Shown piece by piece: positions 1 through 7,744 of a stretch of 14,775 bases of DNA; positions within the stretch are counted from its first letter, which is position 1; each line of letters starts with the position of its first letter. The position numbers were made by a program, and so were the translations under genes. The notes beneath the pieces are model-generated. The model saw only the letters and a list, made by a program, of their open reading frames with translations, did not search any database and had not been told where the DNA came from. This DNA comes from an uncultured Coprococcus sp. (GTDB taxonomy: Bacteria > Bacillota > Clostridia > Lachnospirales > Lachnospiraceae), in contig USSH01000032.1 of NCBI GenBank assembly GCA_900557435.1, positions 1-14,775 of the forward strand, written 5' to 3'.

Positions 1-188
1 TGTCTCTCAAGCCGCGTGTATGTATCCGCGTCACTCTTTATCTCGATTCCAACTATCTTGTCCGGGATGACCATTACCACATCCGCGCGGGAACTTCCCA
101 CGGTCTTCTCCTCAAGAATACGCACCTTGCCGTACCTCTCCTCAAGAAATTCAAACAGTGGTTCTCGTATATCCTTATCTAATAACAT
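1..188 (-). CDS. sce7726-like PD-(D/E)XK family protein, N-terminal fragment cut by window edge
   Basis: The reverse strand reads in frame from ATG at 188 to the window edge: 62 codons, with the C-terminus outside. It starts MLLDKDIREPL and carries an acidic residue in SRADVV (D36) followed by GIEIKSDADT (E49, K51). This D-x(n)-E-x-K arrangement, with the 'EIKSD.DT..RL' context, is typical of the sce7726 family, which has a PD-(D/E)XK nuclease-like fold. The start is supported by a GGGAGG ribosome binding site (plus strand 192-199) about 7 nt upstream. A terminator for the preceding gene lies at 246-287, so this gene probably has its own promoter in 200-245. The family assignment is recognition from a fragment. 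Biochemical activity is unknown; such proteins occur both as stand-alone genes and near mobile or defence loci. Confidence 0.6.
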   Translation of the reverse strand, partial: MLLDKDIREPLFEFLEERYGKVRILEEKTVGSSRADVVMVIPDKIVGIEIKSDADTYTRLER

Positions 189-245
189 CTTTCCCTCCCA
201 AAATCAATTGATTTAAGTAACTTTCATATGTTATTTTGTGTTATA

Positions 246-287
246 TAAAAAAACAAGGCAGTGAACTTTTAAAGTGAGCTCACTGCC
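246..287 (-). terminator. Rho-independent terminator of the J-domain protein gene
   Basis: Read on the minus strand, GGCAGTGA pairs with TCACTGCC across a 15-nt loop (257-287) and is followed by TTGTTTTTTT. It lies 76 nt past the stop codon of the dnaJ-like gene and isolates it from the fragment gene at 1-188. Confidence 0.85.
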
Positions 288-363
288 CTGATTTCTTAAA
301 ACATATATTATCCCATATCACCTAAATTCATTAAATCAGTACCAGATTCCGGCAATATCTCTA

Positions 364-1287
364 TCAGCCTTTATTCACTAGTTCTGTAAACTTCTTAAGT
401 GCTTCCTGAGCCTCCGGTGAAATATTCCTTGGAACTGCAATTCTGACTGTCACATAATGGTCTCCATGGGTATTGCCGCCTCTCGCCTGAACACCTTTGC
501 CACGAAGCCTTATCTTGCTGCCCGACTGTGTTCCCGGAGCTATCTTACACTTTACATCTCCAAACATCGTGTGGACGAGAAGTTCTCCTCCGAGAACTGC
601 CACATCAAACGGTACAAGGGCTGTGGTGTAGATATCCAATCCTTTTCTCTCATACCCGGCCTTGTCCCGGATATTTACCTGCAGGAGCAGATCTCCCGGC
701 TGTCCTTTGCCTGTTCCGGGATAACCCTTGCCGGCAAGTCTTATCACACCGCCATTGTCTATACCTGCCGGTATGTGCACTTTAAACTGTGAACTTCCAC
801 CGCGTCCATCGTTGAATGACAATGTCTTATCACATCCATAGACAGCCTCGTCAAAGTCTATAGTGACACTTGCCTCCATATCTCTGCCTCTGGCATTGAA
901 GTTACCGCTAAATCCACCGAAACCGCCTCTCTGTGAACGACCGCCTCCTCCGCCAAAGAACGAGCCAAATATATCGCCAAACATATCTCCAAAGTCTCCA
1001 CCTTCAAAGTGGAATCCTCCGCCACCGAATGGATCTCCTCCTGCAGCTCCACCTGAGCCGTCAAAAGCAGCCATTCCAAACTGATCATACATCTTCCTCT
1101 TCTCAGCATCAGACAGTACCGCGTAGGCCTCAGAAGCCTCTTTAAACTTCTCTGCAGCTGACGCATCGCCAGGATTCGTGTCCGGGTGGTATTTCTTCGC
1201 CAGGGTTCTATATGCTCTTTTTATCTCAGCGTCTGTGGCTGTCTTCTTGACGCCGAGAACTTCATAATAATCTCTTTTTGAAGCCAT
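364..1287 (-). CDS. DnaJ-like co-chaperone, class II (CbpA/DjlA-type without zinc finger)
   Basis: The gene encodes a 307-residue J-domain protein. The J domain covers about residues 4-70 and contains the HPD motif at 34-36, needed to stimulate the DnaK ATPase. A long Gly/Phe-rich linker (about 75-135) follows, then the beta-sheet client-binding domain and dimerisation tail (about 140-305). There are no CxxCxGxG zinc-finger repeats (the only cysteines are isolated), so this is a class II protein of the CbpA kind rather than canonical DnaJ, which is about 375 residues with four zinc motifs. It should act in the cytoplasm with DnaK. The start has a GGGAGGT ribosome binding site 7-8 nt upstream. 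There is no dnaK, grpE or hrcA beside it and no CIRCE operator upstream, so it is probably not part of the main heat-shock operon. The gene is monocistronic, with its own terminator downstream. Confidence 0.93.
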   Translation of the reverse strand: MASKRDYYEVLGVKKTATDAEIKRAYRTLAKKYHPDTNPGDASAAEKFKEASEAYAVLSDAEKRKMYDQFGMAAFDGSGGAAGGDPFGGGGFHFEGGDFGDMFGDIFGSFFGGGGGRSQRGGFGGFSGNFNARGRDMEASVTIDFDEAVYGCDKTLSFNDGRGGSSQFKVHIPAGIDNGGVIRLAGKGYPGTGKGQPGDLLLQVNIRDKAGYERKGLDIYTTALVPFDVAVLGGELLVHTMFGDVKCKIAPGTQSGSKIRLRGKGVQARGGNTHGDHYVTVRIAVPRNISPEAQEALKKFTELVNKG

Positions 1288-1519
1288 GATTCCTACCTCC
1301 CGATAAGCCTATGTATAGTTTAACACTATCTGTCAAGTGATTCCACATTTTTAATGTCAAAATAAGCACATATATTATGGAAATTTTTAGGCATTTTTAT
1401 CTAATCGATAACTAATTTATCAGCTGTACTATGTCATGTAAATTTCCGAAGTTTACAAATTATCCCCTGCAAACGCCAAAGTCACGTGCAAATACAATCT
1501 TTGGCACGTTGCCCCGCAT
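1288..1519. other. Intergenic region upstream of the dnaJ-like gene
   Basis: No convincing gene is present. On the minus strand there is a TTGACA hexamer (plus 1331-1336) but no good -10 at 16-18 nt, and an ATAGT-N5-ACTAT inverted repeat (1315-1329) just before the ribosome binding site. The promoter therefore stays uncertain. A bulged hairpin (1469-1512; CCAAAG/CTTTGG core with GCAA..CG/CG..TTGC below it) sits just beyond the enolase terminator. Confidence 0.4.
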
Positions 1520-1568
1520 AAAAAAGCACCTCCACCGATGTTTGATCTATTCCGTCAGTGGAGATGCC
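1520..1568 (-). terminator. Rho-independent terminator of enolase
   Basis: On the minus strand GCATCTCCAC pairs with GTGGAGGTGC (one G-U pair, arms at 1558-1567 and 1526-1535) and is followed by TTTTTT. It is about 90 nt past the enolase stop codon. Confidence 0.8.
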
Positions 1569-1658
1569 TTTGTATGGCTAATACTATATATGTTATATGC
1601 AGAATGTGCTACTCCCTTGCAACATATTCTGTACAACATTCATTTTACTTATACTATC

Positions 1659-3140
<1,482 letters not shown>

Positions 3141-3142
3141 TT

Positions 3143-3171
3143 AGTTTAATCTAACCAGCCTATAAAATCAA
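3143..3171 (-). promoter_or_regulatory. Candidate enolase promoter
   Basis: On the minus strand TTGATT (plus 3166-3171) and TAAACT (plus 3143-3148) are separated by 17 nt. Both hexamers are imperfect sigma-A matches, but the spacing is optimal and the site lies just upstream of the structured leader. Confidence 0.4.
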
Positions 3172-3227
3172 CATTTGTAATTGTGTATATTTTATCATTT
3201 AACGTAATAGCCGGAGATGGGGTACCT

Positions 3228-3284
3228 GGGGACGGAGGTACCTGTCCCCTTTTTGATAACTGGGGGACGGAGGTACCTGTCCCC
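3228..3284. repeat. Tandem pair of REP-like bulged palindromes (copy pair 1)
   Basis: Two identical 22-nt units lie at 3228-3249 and 3263-3284, a 35-bp period. Each has outer arms GGGGAC/GTCCCC and an inner AGGTACCT palindrome, with an unpaired GG on the left arm, so each can fold as a bulged hairpin. A partial match (GGGGTACC, 3219-3226) precedes the first. The same unit, with AGGTGCCT, recurs at 10637-10690. Bulged hairpin, tandem pairing and extragenic position are features of REP elements mobilised by RAYT (IS200-type) transposases; no such transposase is in this window. Confidence 0.75.
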
Positions 3285-3307
3285 TTTGCCAATGTGGAGA
3301 TTTTTAG

Positions 3308-4084
3308 TTAGCCAAGGGCTACGTCCAGCACCATCATCAGTGCAAAGCCAACCGCAGCTCCGATGGTTCCTATATTGCTGTGATCCCCCACCTGAGATTC
3401 GGGTATGAGCTCCTCGATGACAACATAGAGCATGGCTCCCGCCGCAAATGCAAGAAAGTACGGAAGAAATGGCGTAATCTGCACCGCCAGAAGTGCCGTG
3501 AGGAATCCTCCAACCGGCTCTACCGCGCCTGACAGTGTTCCATACAGAAATGCCTTCTTTTTGCTCATGCCTTCACCCACAAGTGGCATGGACACGATCG
3601 CGCCCTCAGGAAAGTTCTGTATGGCGATTCCTATCGAGAGCGCAAATGCTCCAGTGATTGAAACTCCCACATCGCCCATGGCTGCTCCGGCATACACAAC
3701 CCCCACCGCCATTCCCTCAGGGATGTTGTGGAGTGTGACCGCAAATATCATCATCGTGGTCTTCTGCAATTTTGCTTTAACTCCCTCCGGCTTATCACTC
3801 TCCAAATGCAGATGCGGTATCAAAGTATCAAGGACCAGCAGAAACACTATTCCGAGGGCAAATCCGATAAGCGCAGGCACCCATGCGATCTTTCCCTGTG
3901 CCTCCGCCATATCTATGGATGGTATGAGCAGCGACCATATAGACGCTGCAATCATGACTCCGGCTGCAAATCCCAGCAGTGCTTTCTCAACCATCGGAGA
4001 TATTTTTTCTTTCATGAGAAATACCATAGCCGCTCCAAGGGTCGTTCCGGCAAATGGTATAAATAATGTTACAAATTCAGCCAT
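3308..4084 (-). CDS. ZIP-family divalent metal transporter
   Basis: This 258-residue, very hydrophobic membrane protein has about eight predicted transmembrane segments. The ZIP metal-binding signatures are present: HNIPEG at 119-124 in TM4, QNFPEG at 156-161 in TM5, and EELIPES near 224-230. A histidine/acid-containing loop (PHLHLESDKPEG) lies between TM3 and TM4, as in ZupT/GufA-type proteins. ZIP proteins bring Zn2+, Mn2+ or Fe2+ into the cytoplasm; the exact metal cannot be read from sequence. The start has AGAGGTG 5-6 nt upstream and the length is normal for bacterial GufA-like members (about 250-270). The gene is monocistronic, with a REP-like pair downstream that may help stop transcription. 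No Fur, Zur or MntR box was recognised. Confidence 0.92.
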   Translation of the reverse strand: MAEFVTLFIPFAGTTLGAAMVFLMKEKISPMVEKALLGFAAGVMIAASIWSLLIPSIDMAEAQGKIAWVPALIGFALGIVFLLVLDTLIPHLHLESDKPEGVKAKLQKTTMMIFAVTLHNIPEGMAVGVVYAGAAMGDVGVSITGAFALSIGIAIQNFPEGAIVSMPLVGEGMSKKKAFLYGTLSGAVEPVGGFLTALLAVQITPFLPYFLAFAAGAMLYVVIEELIPESQVGDHSNIGTIGAAVGFALMMVLDVALG

Positions 4085-4269
4085 TCAATCACCTCTTTAT
4101 AATATGTAATATCTTTTATTTTATACATATTCATTTTTTTAATCCCGTGCACATTTCCGACTTAAATATATTTAAAATATATTTAGAGAATAATTTGCAA
4201 ATTTTTGTCATATCGATCCCACAAATCATGTCACAAATTGCATTTACAATTTAATTTAACAACAAGCCT
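4085..4269. other. AT-rich intergenic DNA upstream of the ZIP gene
   Basis: This is non-coding, strongly AT-rich DNA between the divergent ZIP transporter and MurE-like genes. The leftward ZIP promoter must lie at its left edge, but I find no hexamer pair good enough to call. Nothing else is recognisable. Confidence 0.4.
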
Positions 4270-4372
4270 TTGTCAACACAAGTCCACACACATGATACAA
4301 GTTATCAACAAGAATCACAAAGTTATCAAAAATTATTGCATTTTATCCACATATGACTGTAATTTTGCAACA
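4270..4372 (+). promoter_or_regulatory. Cluster of DnaA-box-like 9-mers
   Basis: The cluster contains TTATCCACA (4343-4351, exact consensus), TTATCAACA (4302-4310, one mismatch), TTGTCAACA (4270-4278), TTATCAAAA (4323-4331) and TTTGCAACA (4364-4372), all in the same orientation. Start-to-start distances are 32, 21, 20 and 21 bp, close to whole helical turns. A reverse-strand TTATCCCCA lies at 4459-4467. The surroundings are very AT-rich. dnaA or dnaN are not nearby, so this is not the standard oriC context. A DnaA-controlled promoter or titration site is possible; the functional reading is inference. Confidence 0.45.
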
Positions 4373-4401
4373 CAAATTTATGGTGATATTTTGTCAATAC
4401 A

Positions 4402-4410
4402 TGTTATAAT
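4402..4410 (+). promoter_or_regulatory. Extended -10 promoter candidate
   Basis: TGTTATAAT is a perfect extended -10 (TGn plus TATAAT). The -35 position (TGGTGA) is poor, as is tolerated with an extended -10. Transcription would run rightward through a 25-codon ORF toward the MurE-like gene. Confidence 0.45.
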
Positions 4411-4469
4411 ATGAGCTGTCATTAAATTTCAGTATCAGTGTGTAGATGAAAATAAAAATGGGGATAAAT

Positions 4470-4547
4470 ATGAAAGAAAAAGAACCTCTGACTACCACGC
4501 GATTCCAGCCGGTTCATCTGATACGCTTAATAAAACATTTGACATAA
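4470..4547 (+). CDS. Possible 25-residue leader peptide ORF (doubtful)
   Basis: An ATG at 4470, preceded by a weak GGGGA site, opens 25 codons (MKEKEPLTTTRFQPVHL...) that end at TAA 4545-4547, inside the -35 region of the MurE-like gene promoter. It is basic and shows no recognised motif. Expression would rely on the extended -10 at 4402-4410. It may simply be chance. It is listed because no other gene occupies this stretch and the start has some ribosome binding site support. Confidence 0.15.
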   Translation: MKEKEPLTTTRFQPVHLIRLIKHLT

Positions 4548-4583
4548 CGACTTATTGAAAGCATAATATCAAAAATTGATATT
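4539..4583 (+). promoter_or_regulatory. Promoter and overlapping inverted-repeat operator of the MurE-like gene
   Basis: TTGACA (4539-4544) and CATAAT (4562-4567) are separated by exactly 17 nt, an excellent sigma-A promoter. AATATCAA-AAA-TTGATATT (4565-4583), a perfect 8-bp inverted repeat, overlaps the -10 and the expected transcription start. This is a good position for a repressor operator. It is followed by a repeated TTTTAAAAGA motif. Confidence 0.6.
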
Positions 4584-4650
4584 TTAAAAGATTTTTTAAA
4601 AGAACTTATTAAAAGAAATAAATAAAGAAATAATTCCAAGGGGAAAAACC

Positions 4651-6174
4651 ATGAAAGAAAATTTACAGTTAATAACTTTATTGGATATCTTAGATCAGCA
4701 GAAGCTGGTGACAGATTACTCAGACGATTGCAAAGATATCTCACCTACACACATAACCATCAATTCCAAGGATGTTGTTCCGGGCACATTCTTTGTGTGC
4801 AAGGGTGCTTCTTTTAAAGAAGAATATCTGAAATCCGCCATCTCACAGGGTGCTATCGTATACCTGTCACAGCAGAAGTATGACGGAGTAGACATTCCAT
4901 ATATAATAGTCAGTGATATAAGAAAGGCCATGGCTCTGGCTGCAAGATGGTTCTTCGGCAATCCTGGCGACAACCTTGCCAAAGTCGGTATCACCGGAAC
5001 AAAGGGTAAGACCACTGTCACATTTGTCATGAAGGATATACTGGACAAGTACACTGATAACAGATGTGCTGCATTCTCAACACATGAGATAGACGTAGGA
5101 ACAAAGGTATTTGAAACCACACTCACCACTCCGGAGCCTATCGAACTTCAGACATACTTCGACATGGCGGTAAATGAAGGATGTACTCACTGTATCATGG
5201 AGGTATCATCCCAGGCCATGAAGATGAACCGTATCTACGGAGAGCACTACAAGGTCGGAGTATTTACCAATATCGACTACGATCACATCAGCCCGACAGA
5301 GCACGCCTCCATGGAGGACTATCTTGGATGCAAGGTATCCTTCCTGAAGCAGTGCGACAACGTTGTTCTGTACAGTGACACAAGATATTTTGAAACTATA
5401 TATAATGAAGTAAGGGATAAGCACGTTGTTGTATACGGAAGCAAGGAATCTGTAGAAAAGCTCATGTCAAGGGATGACGATTTCTTTGAAAAGGATACTG
5501 AATTCGCCAGCATCCACAATGAAGATCTCACAGACCATAACAGCTACTTTGAGCTTATATACGGAGGAGAGAACCGAGCGTACAACACCAACCTGATCGG
5601 TGATTACAATGTGGAGAACATCGTTGCGGCTATCATCTCGTCTCTGCTCATCGGCATTCCAAACGAACAGATCAGAAGCAGCATAAGAGATGTATACGTT
5701 CCGGGAAGACTACAGATTTACCACTGGAAAGACCGCACATTTATGATTGATTATGCTCACAACTATATAAGCATGTACAGACTGTACGAGATGGTTAAAA
5801 AGACCATGAATCCAAAGTCAATCACAGTTGTATTCGGGTGCGGCGGTGAGCGTTATAAGAAGCGCCGTGAAGACATGGGCAGACTTGCTGAGCAGTATGC
5901 CGACAAGGTCGTTCTCACCATGGAGGATCCTGGTTTTGAGTCCTGTGAGGATATCTGCAAGGAGATCAAGCAGTACATCACAAAGCCATGCTATATCATT
6001 GTAGACAGGGAGAAAGCTCTGACAAGAGCACTCGACGAGGCTCAGCCTGGCGAGCTTGTCATCACCACCGGAAAGGGTATCGAGAGCACCCAGAGGATCA
6101 ATGGCACATTTGTGCAGTGCCACTCTGATGCACAGGTTATCGAGCATTGGCTGACAGAACATCCGGAGGAGTAA
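4651..6174 (+). CDS. MurE-family Mur ligase (UDP-MurNAc-tripeptide synthetase), L-Lys-type-like paralog
   Basis: MurE enzymes use ATP to add the third stem-peptide amino acid to UDP-MurNAc-L-Ala-D-Glu in the cytoplasm. The 507-residue protein has the N-terminal UDP-binding domain (about 1-110, INSKDVVPGTFFVCKG), the ATP P-loop GTKGKTT (116-122), the central domain with MEVSSQAM (183-190) and K228 in the position of the carbamylated lysine, IDYAHN (366-371), and a C-terminal domain with GCGGERYKKRREDMG (396-410). The DAP-recognition motif DNPR is replaced by EDPG (425-428), the usual SSHAL is SSQAM, and GKGHE is GKGIE. Together with the HISPTEHASMEDY stretch, this resembles the lysine-type MurE of lactobacilli and streptococci. 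The substrate is not provable from sequence. AAGGGG lies 7 nt before the start. The gene is monocistronic, with a strong terminator downstream. Confidence 0.88.
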   Translation: MKENLQLITLLDILDQQKLVTDYSDDCKDISPTHITINSKDVVPGTFFVCKGASFKEEYLKSAISQGAIVYLSQQKYDGVDIPYIIVSDIRKAMALAARWFFGNPGDNLAKVGITGTKGKTTVTFVMKDILDKYTDNRCAAFSTHEIDVGTKVFETTLTTPEPIELQTYFDMAVNEGCTHCIMEVSSQAMKMNRIYGEHYKVGVFTNIDYDHISPTEHASMEDYLGCKVSFLKQCDNVVLYSDTRYFETIYNEVRDKHVVVYGSKESVEKLMSRDDDFFEKDTEFASIHNEDLTDHNSYFELIYGGENRAYNTNLIGDYNVENIVAAIISSLLIGIPNEQIRSSIRDVYVPGRLQIYHWKDRTFMIDYAHNYISMYRLYEMVKKTMNPKSITVVFGCGGERYKKRREDMGRLAEQYADKVVLTMEDPGFESCEDICKEIKQYITKPCYIIVDREKALTRALDEAQPGELVITTGKGIESTQRINGTFVQCHSDAQVIEHWLTEHPEE

Positions 6175-6216
6175 GGAACGGACGGTAATTGATCTGTTCC
6201 GTTTGTGTGTCTTGAA

Positions 6217-6261
6217 AAGGCTGGTCGCTGTACTTGTACAACGACCAGCCTTTTATTTTTT
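6217..6261. terminator. Strong bidirectional hairpin terminator
   Basis: AAGGCTGGTCG pairs perfectly with CGACCAGCCTT (6217-6252), with an inner GTAC/GTAC, followed by TTTATTTTTT. The poly-A on the left makes it usable on the minus strand too. It therefore serves the MurE-like gene and the convergent gene ending at 6303. Confidence 0.92.
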
Positions 6262-6302
6262 AATACTTTATGCAGTTTAAGGGATGATTACCTGCATTCC
6301 TA

Positions 6303-7454
6303 TTACTCTAGATCTATTGAATTCTGTAGTAATTTATGAAATTCATATATGCCTTTTTCTTTATCACATATTTCTATAATTTGGGTTGATTTGTCATACT
6401 TTGCGACGAATGCAACTCTTTCCCAATATTCCGTTACGTCACACACTTCGTCACAGTCTAATACAAGGATCATGACCCTCTTTGCATCTCTGGTGCTTAT
6501 CCATTGCTGTTTTTCATGAGCAAATCGCCTGTCGTCAAAAAATGCATAATAAAAAATAATATCAAGATCCGGATTTTTAACTGAATTCTCGCTGATATAT
6601 TTCAACCCATTTTCCATTTCGTATAAATAATGAATAGGATATCGTCTATAGCTCCCATCAAAATCATTACGTCCATTTACAATGACCCAGATATCCGACG
6701 GTGACATTCCTGTGTTTTCTTTAAAGCTTTCTTCAAAATCCTTTGTCCATTTTTCTATATCTATCCATACATCTTTAGATTTCATTATGTAATTTCTCAT
6801 GTATTTTCTTATGTATTCCTCATACGTCATTTCATATGGCGTAAATATTCTGTCTGCATAATCTTCCCTGAAATATTCTGCATCTGTTGATCGGTCCAAA
6901 TATGTCTTTTCACATTTGCGATCTATCAGGTAGCCCGACAGCATCCTCGAATCCATATCCTTTACAGACACATCTTCTATAAATATCTCTATTCCAGCCT
7001 TTGCAACTTCGATCAGCCAGAAATTATAATTCCTAAAGCTTACCTTTACATAAATATCCATCTTTTCCAACACTGGGAGTATGTATTTTAATTCGAACAA
7101 TCCTGGGGTATGCAGAACACCTACTATTTCTTTCGAGCTCCGACTATGAATTGAAAGCAACAGACAACTCATTTGCAAAACATAATGTAAATATGTGACA
7201 AACTGTTCTTTTGGATCCCATTTATCACTTTCTATTATATATCCCCCTTTGTATACAACTCCGTAACGGTTTAAGTAATCCTTTACGGCTGGTGTATCCA
7301 GAAACTTTGTCATTCCAGCCACTTCCATCTCAATGCGGCTGCAGAATTGTCTTTGAATATTTTCATACGAATCAAACTCAACCGCGTATTTATCTCTATC
7401 ACTATGCAGCCTACTCCAGCCGTCACTATCTTTCCCATACACGTATAAACTCAT
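6303..7454 (-). CDS. Hypothetical protein, no recognised family
   Basis: The gene encodes a 383-residue protein that I do not recognise. It is rich in Tyr, Phe, Asp, Glu and Lys, with no signal peptide, no clear membrane span and no familiar nucleotide-binding or catalytic motif. The middle (about residues 85-170) alternates hydrophobic strands and helices (e.g. VGVLHTPGLFELKYILPVL), and a hydrophobic strand lies near the end (RVMILVLDCDEV). The C-terminal third has a GRNDFDGSYRRYPIHYLYE stretch and a FYYAFFDDRRF stretch rich in aromatics. I chose ATG 7454 over the upstream in-frame ATG at 7511 because AAGGGGGGG lies 4-5 nt before it. Codon use is visibly more AT-rich than in the enolase, MurE-like or GH13 genes, which suggests separate ancestry. 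The gene stands alone, and degenerate direct repeats precede it. Confidence 0.8.
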   Translation of the reverse strand: MSLYVYGKDSDGWSRLHSDRDKYAVEFDSYENIQRQFCSRIEMEVAGMTKFLDTPAVKDYLNRYGVVYKGGYIIESDKWDPKEQFVTYLHYVLQMSCLLLSIHSRSSKEIVGVLHTPGLFELKYILPVLEKMDIYVKVSFRNYNFWLIEVAKAGIEIFIEDVSVKDMDSRMLSGYLIDRKCEKTYLDRSTDAEYFREDYADRIFTPYEMTYEEYIRKYMRNYIMKSKDVWIDIEKWTKDFEESFKENTGMSPSDIWVIVNGRNDFDGSYRRYPIHYLYEMENGLKYISENSVKNPDLDIIFYYAFFDDRRFAHEKQQWISTRDAKRVMILVLDCDEVCDVTEYWERVAFVAKYDKSTQIIEICDKEKGIYEFHKLLQNSIDLE

Positions 7455-7585
7455 AACACCCCCCCTTCTAAGCCAACTCAACTCATTGCATAAACTCAAT
7501 AATATTGTCATGATTGCAGTATATTGAATGGATCATCGAAAGTCGACATTACCCTAGAATTTTGGTAAATAGGTAAAAAAATCAT

Positions 7586-7722
7586 TTGTTTATATTTCTT
7601 GTTTTGTTTATTGGGTCAAATTTCTTCACCGGTTCTTCCCCTGACCTCTAAAGTGTTTAGATTTTCATTGTTTATTGGGTAGAATTCTTCCCTTGTTCTT
7701 CAAAATATTTTGTTTATTTTGT
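7586..7722. repeat. Degenerate direct repeats upstream of the hypothetical gene
   Basis: TTGTTTATTGGGT occurs exactly at 7604-7616 and 7668-7680, with degenerate copies TTGTTTATATTTC (7586-7598) and TTGTTTATTTTGT (7710-7722). Each of the two exact copies is followed by an AATTTCTTC or AATTCTTC motif and then GTTCTTC. They fill the 290-nt gap before the 383-residue gene (leftward sense ACCCAATAAACAA). TTGACC on the minus strand (plus 7613-7618) could serve as a -35. These could be regulator binding sites or remnants of a larger duplicated segment. Confidence 0.6.
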
Positions 7723-7744
7723 AAAATGGATGTTGATCGGTCCT

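Noticed and set aside
863..1084. Rightward Pro-rich ORFs opposite the dnaJ-like gene
   Set aside because: They are antisense reflections of the Gly/Phe-rich linker codons.
1288..1420. CIRCE/HrcA operator upstream of the J-domain gene
   Set aside because: No TTAGCACTC-N9-GAGTGCTAA or close variant is present.
4270..4467. Chromosomal replication origin
   Set aside because: There is only one exact DnaA box, no dnaA, dnaN or rpmH nearby, and no clear DnaA-trio. Reported as a DnaA-box cluster only.
7455..7511. Upstream in-frame start of the hypothetical gene
   Set aside because: The G-run ribosome binding site lies just before ATG 7454; no site is seen before 7511.
7586..7722. CRISPR array
   Set aside because: Repeats are short, degenerate and irregularly spaced, with no cas genes. 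The REP-like pairs fail for the same reason, having only two units.
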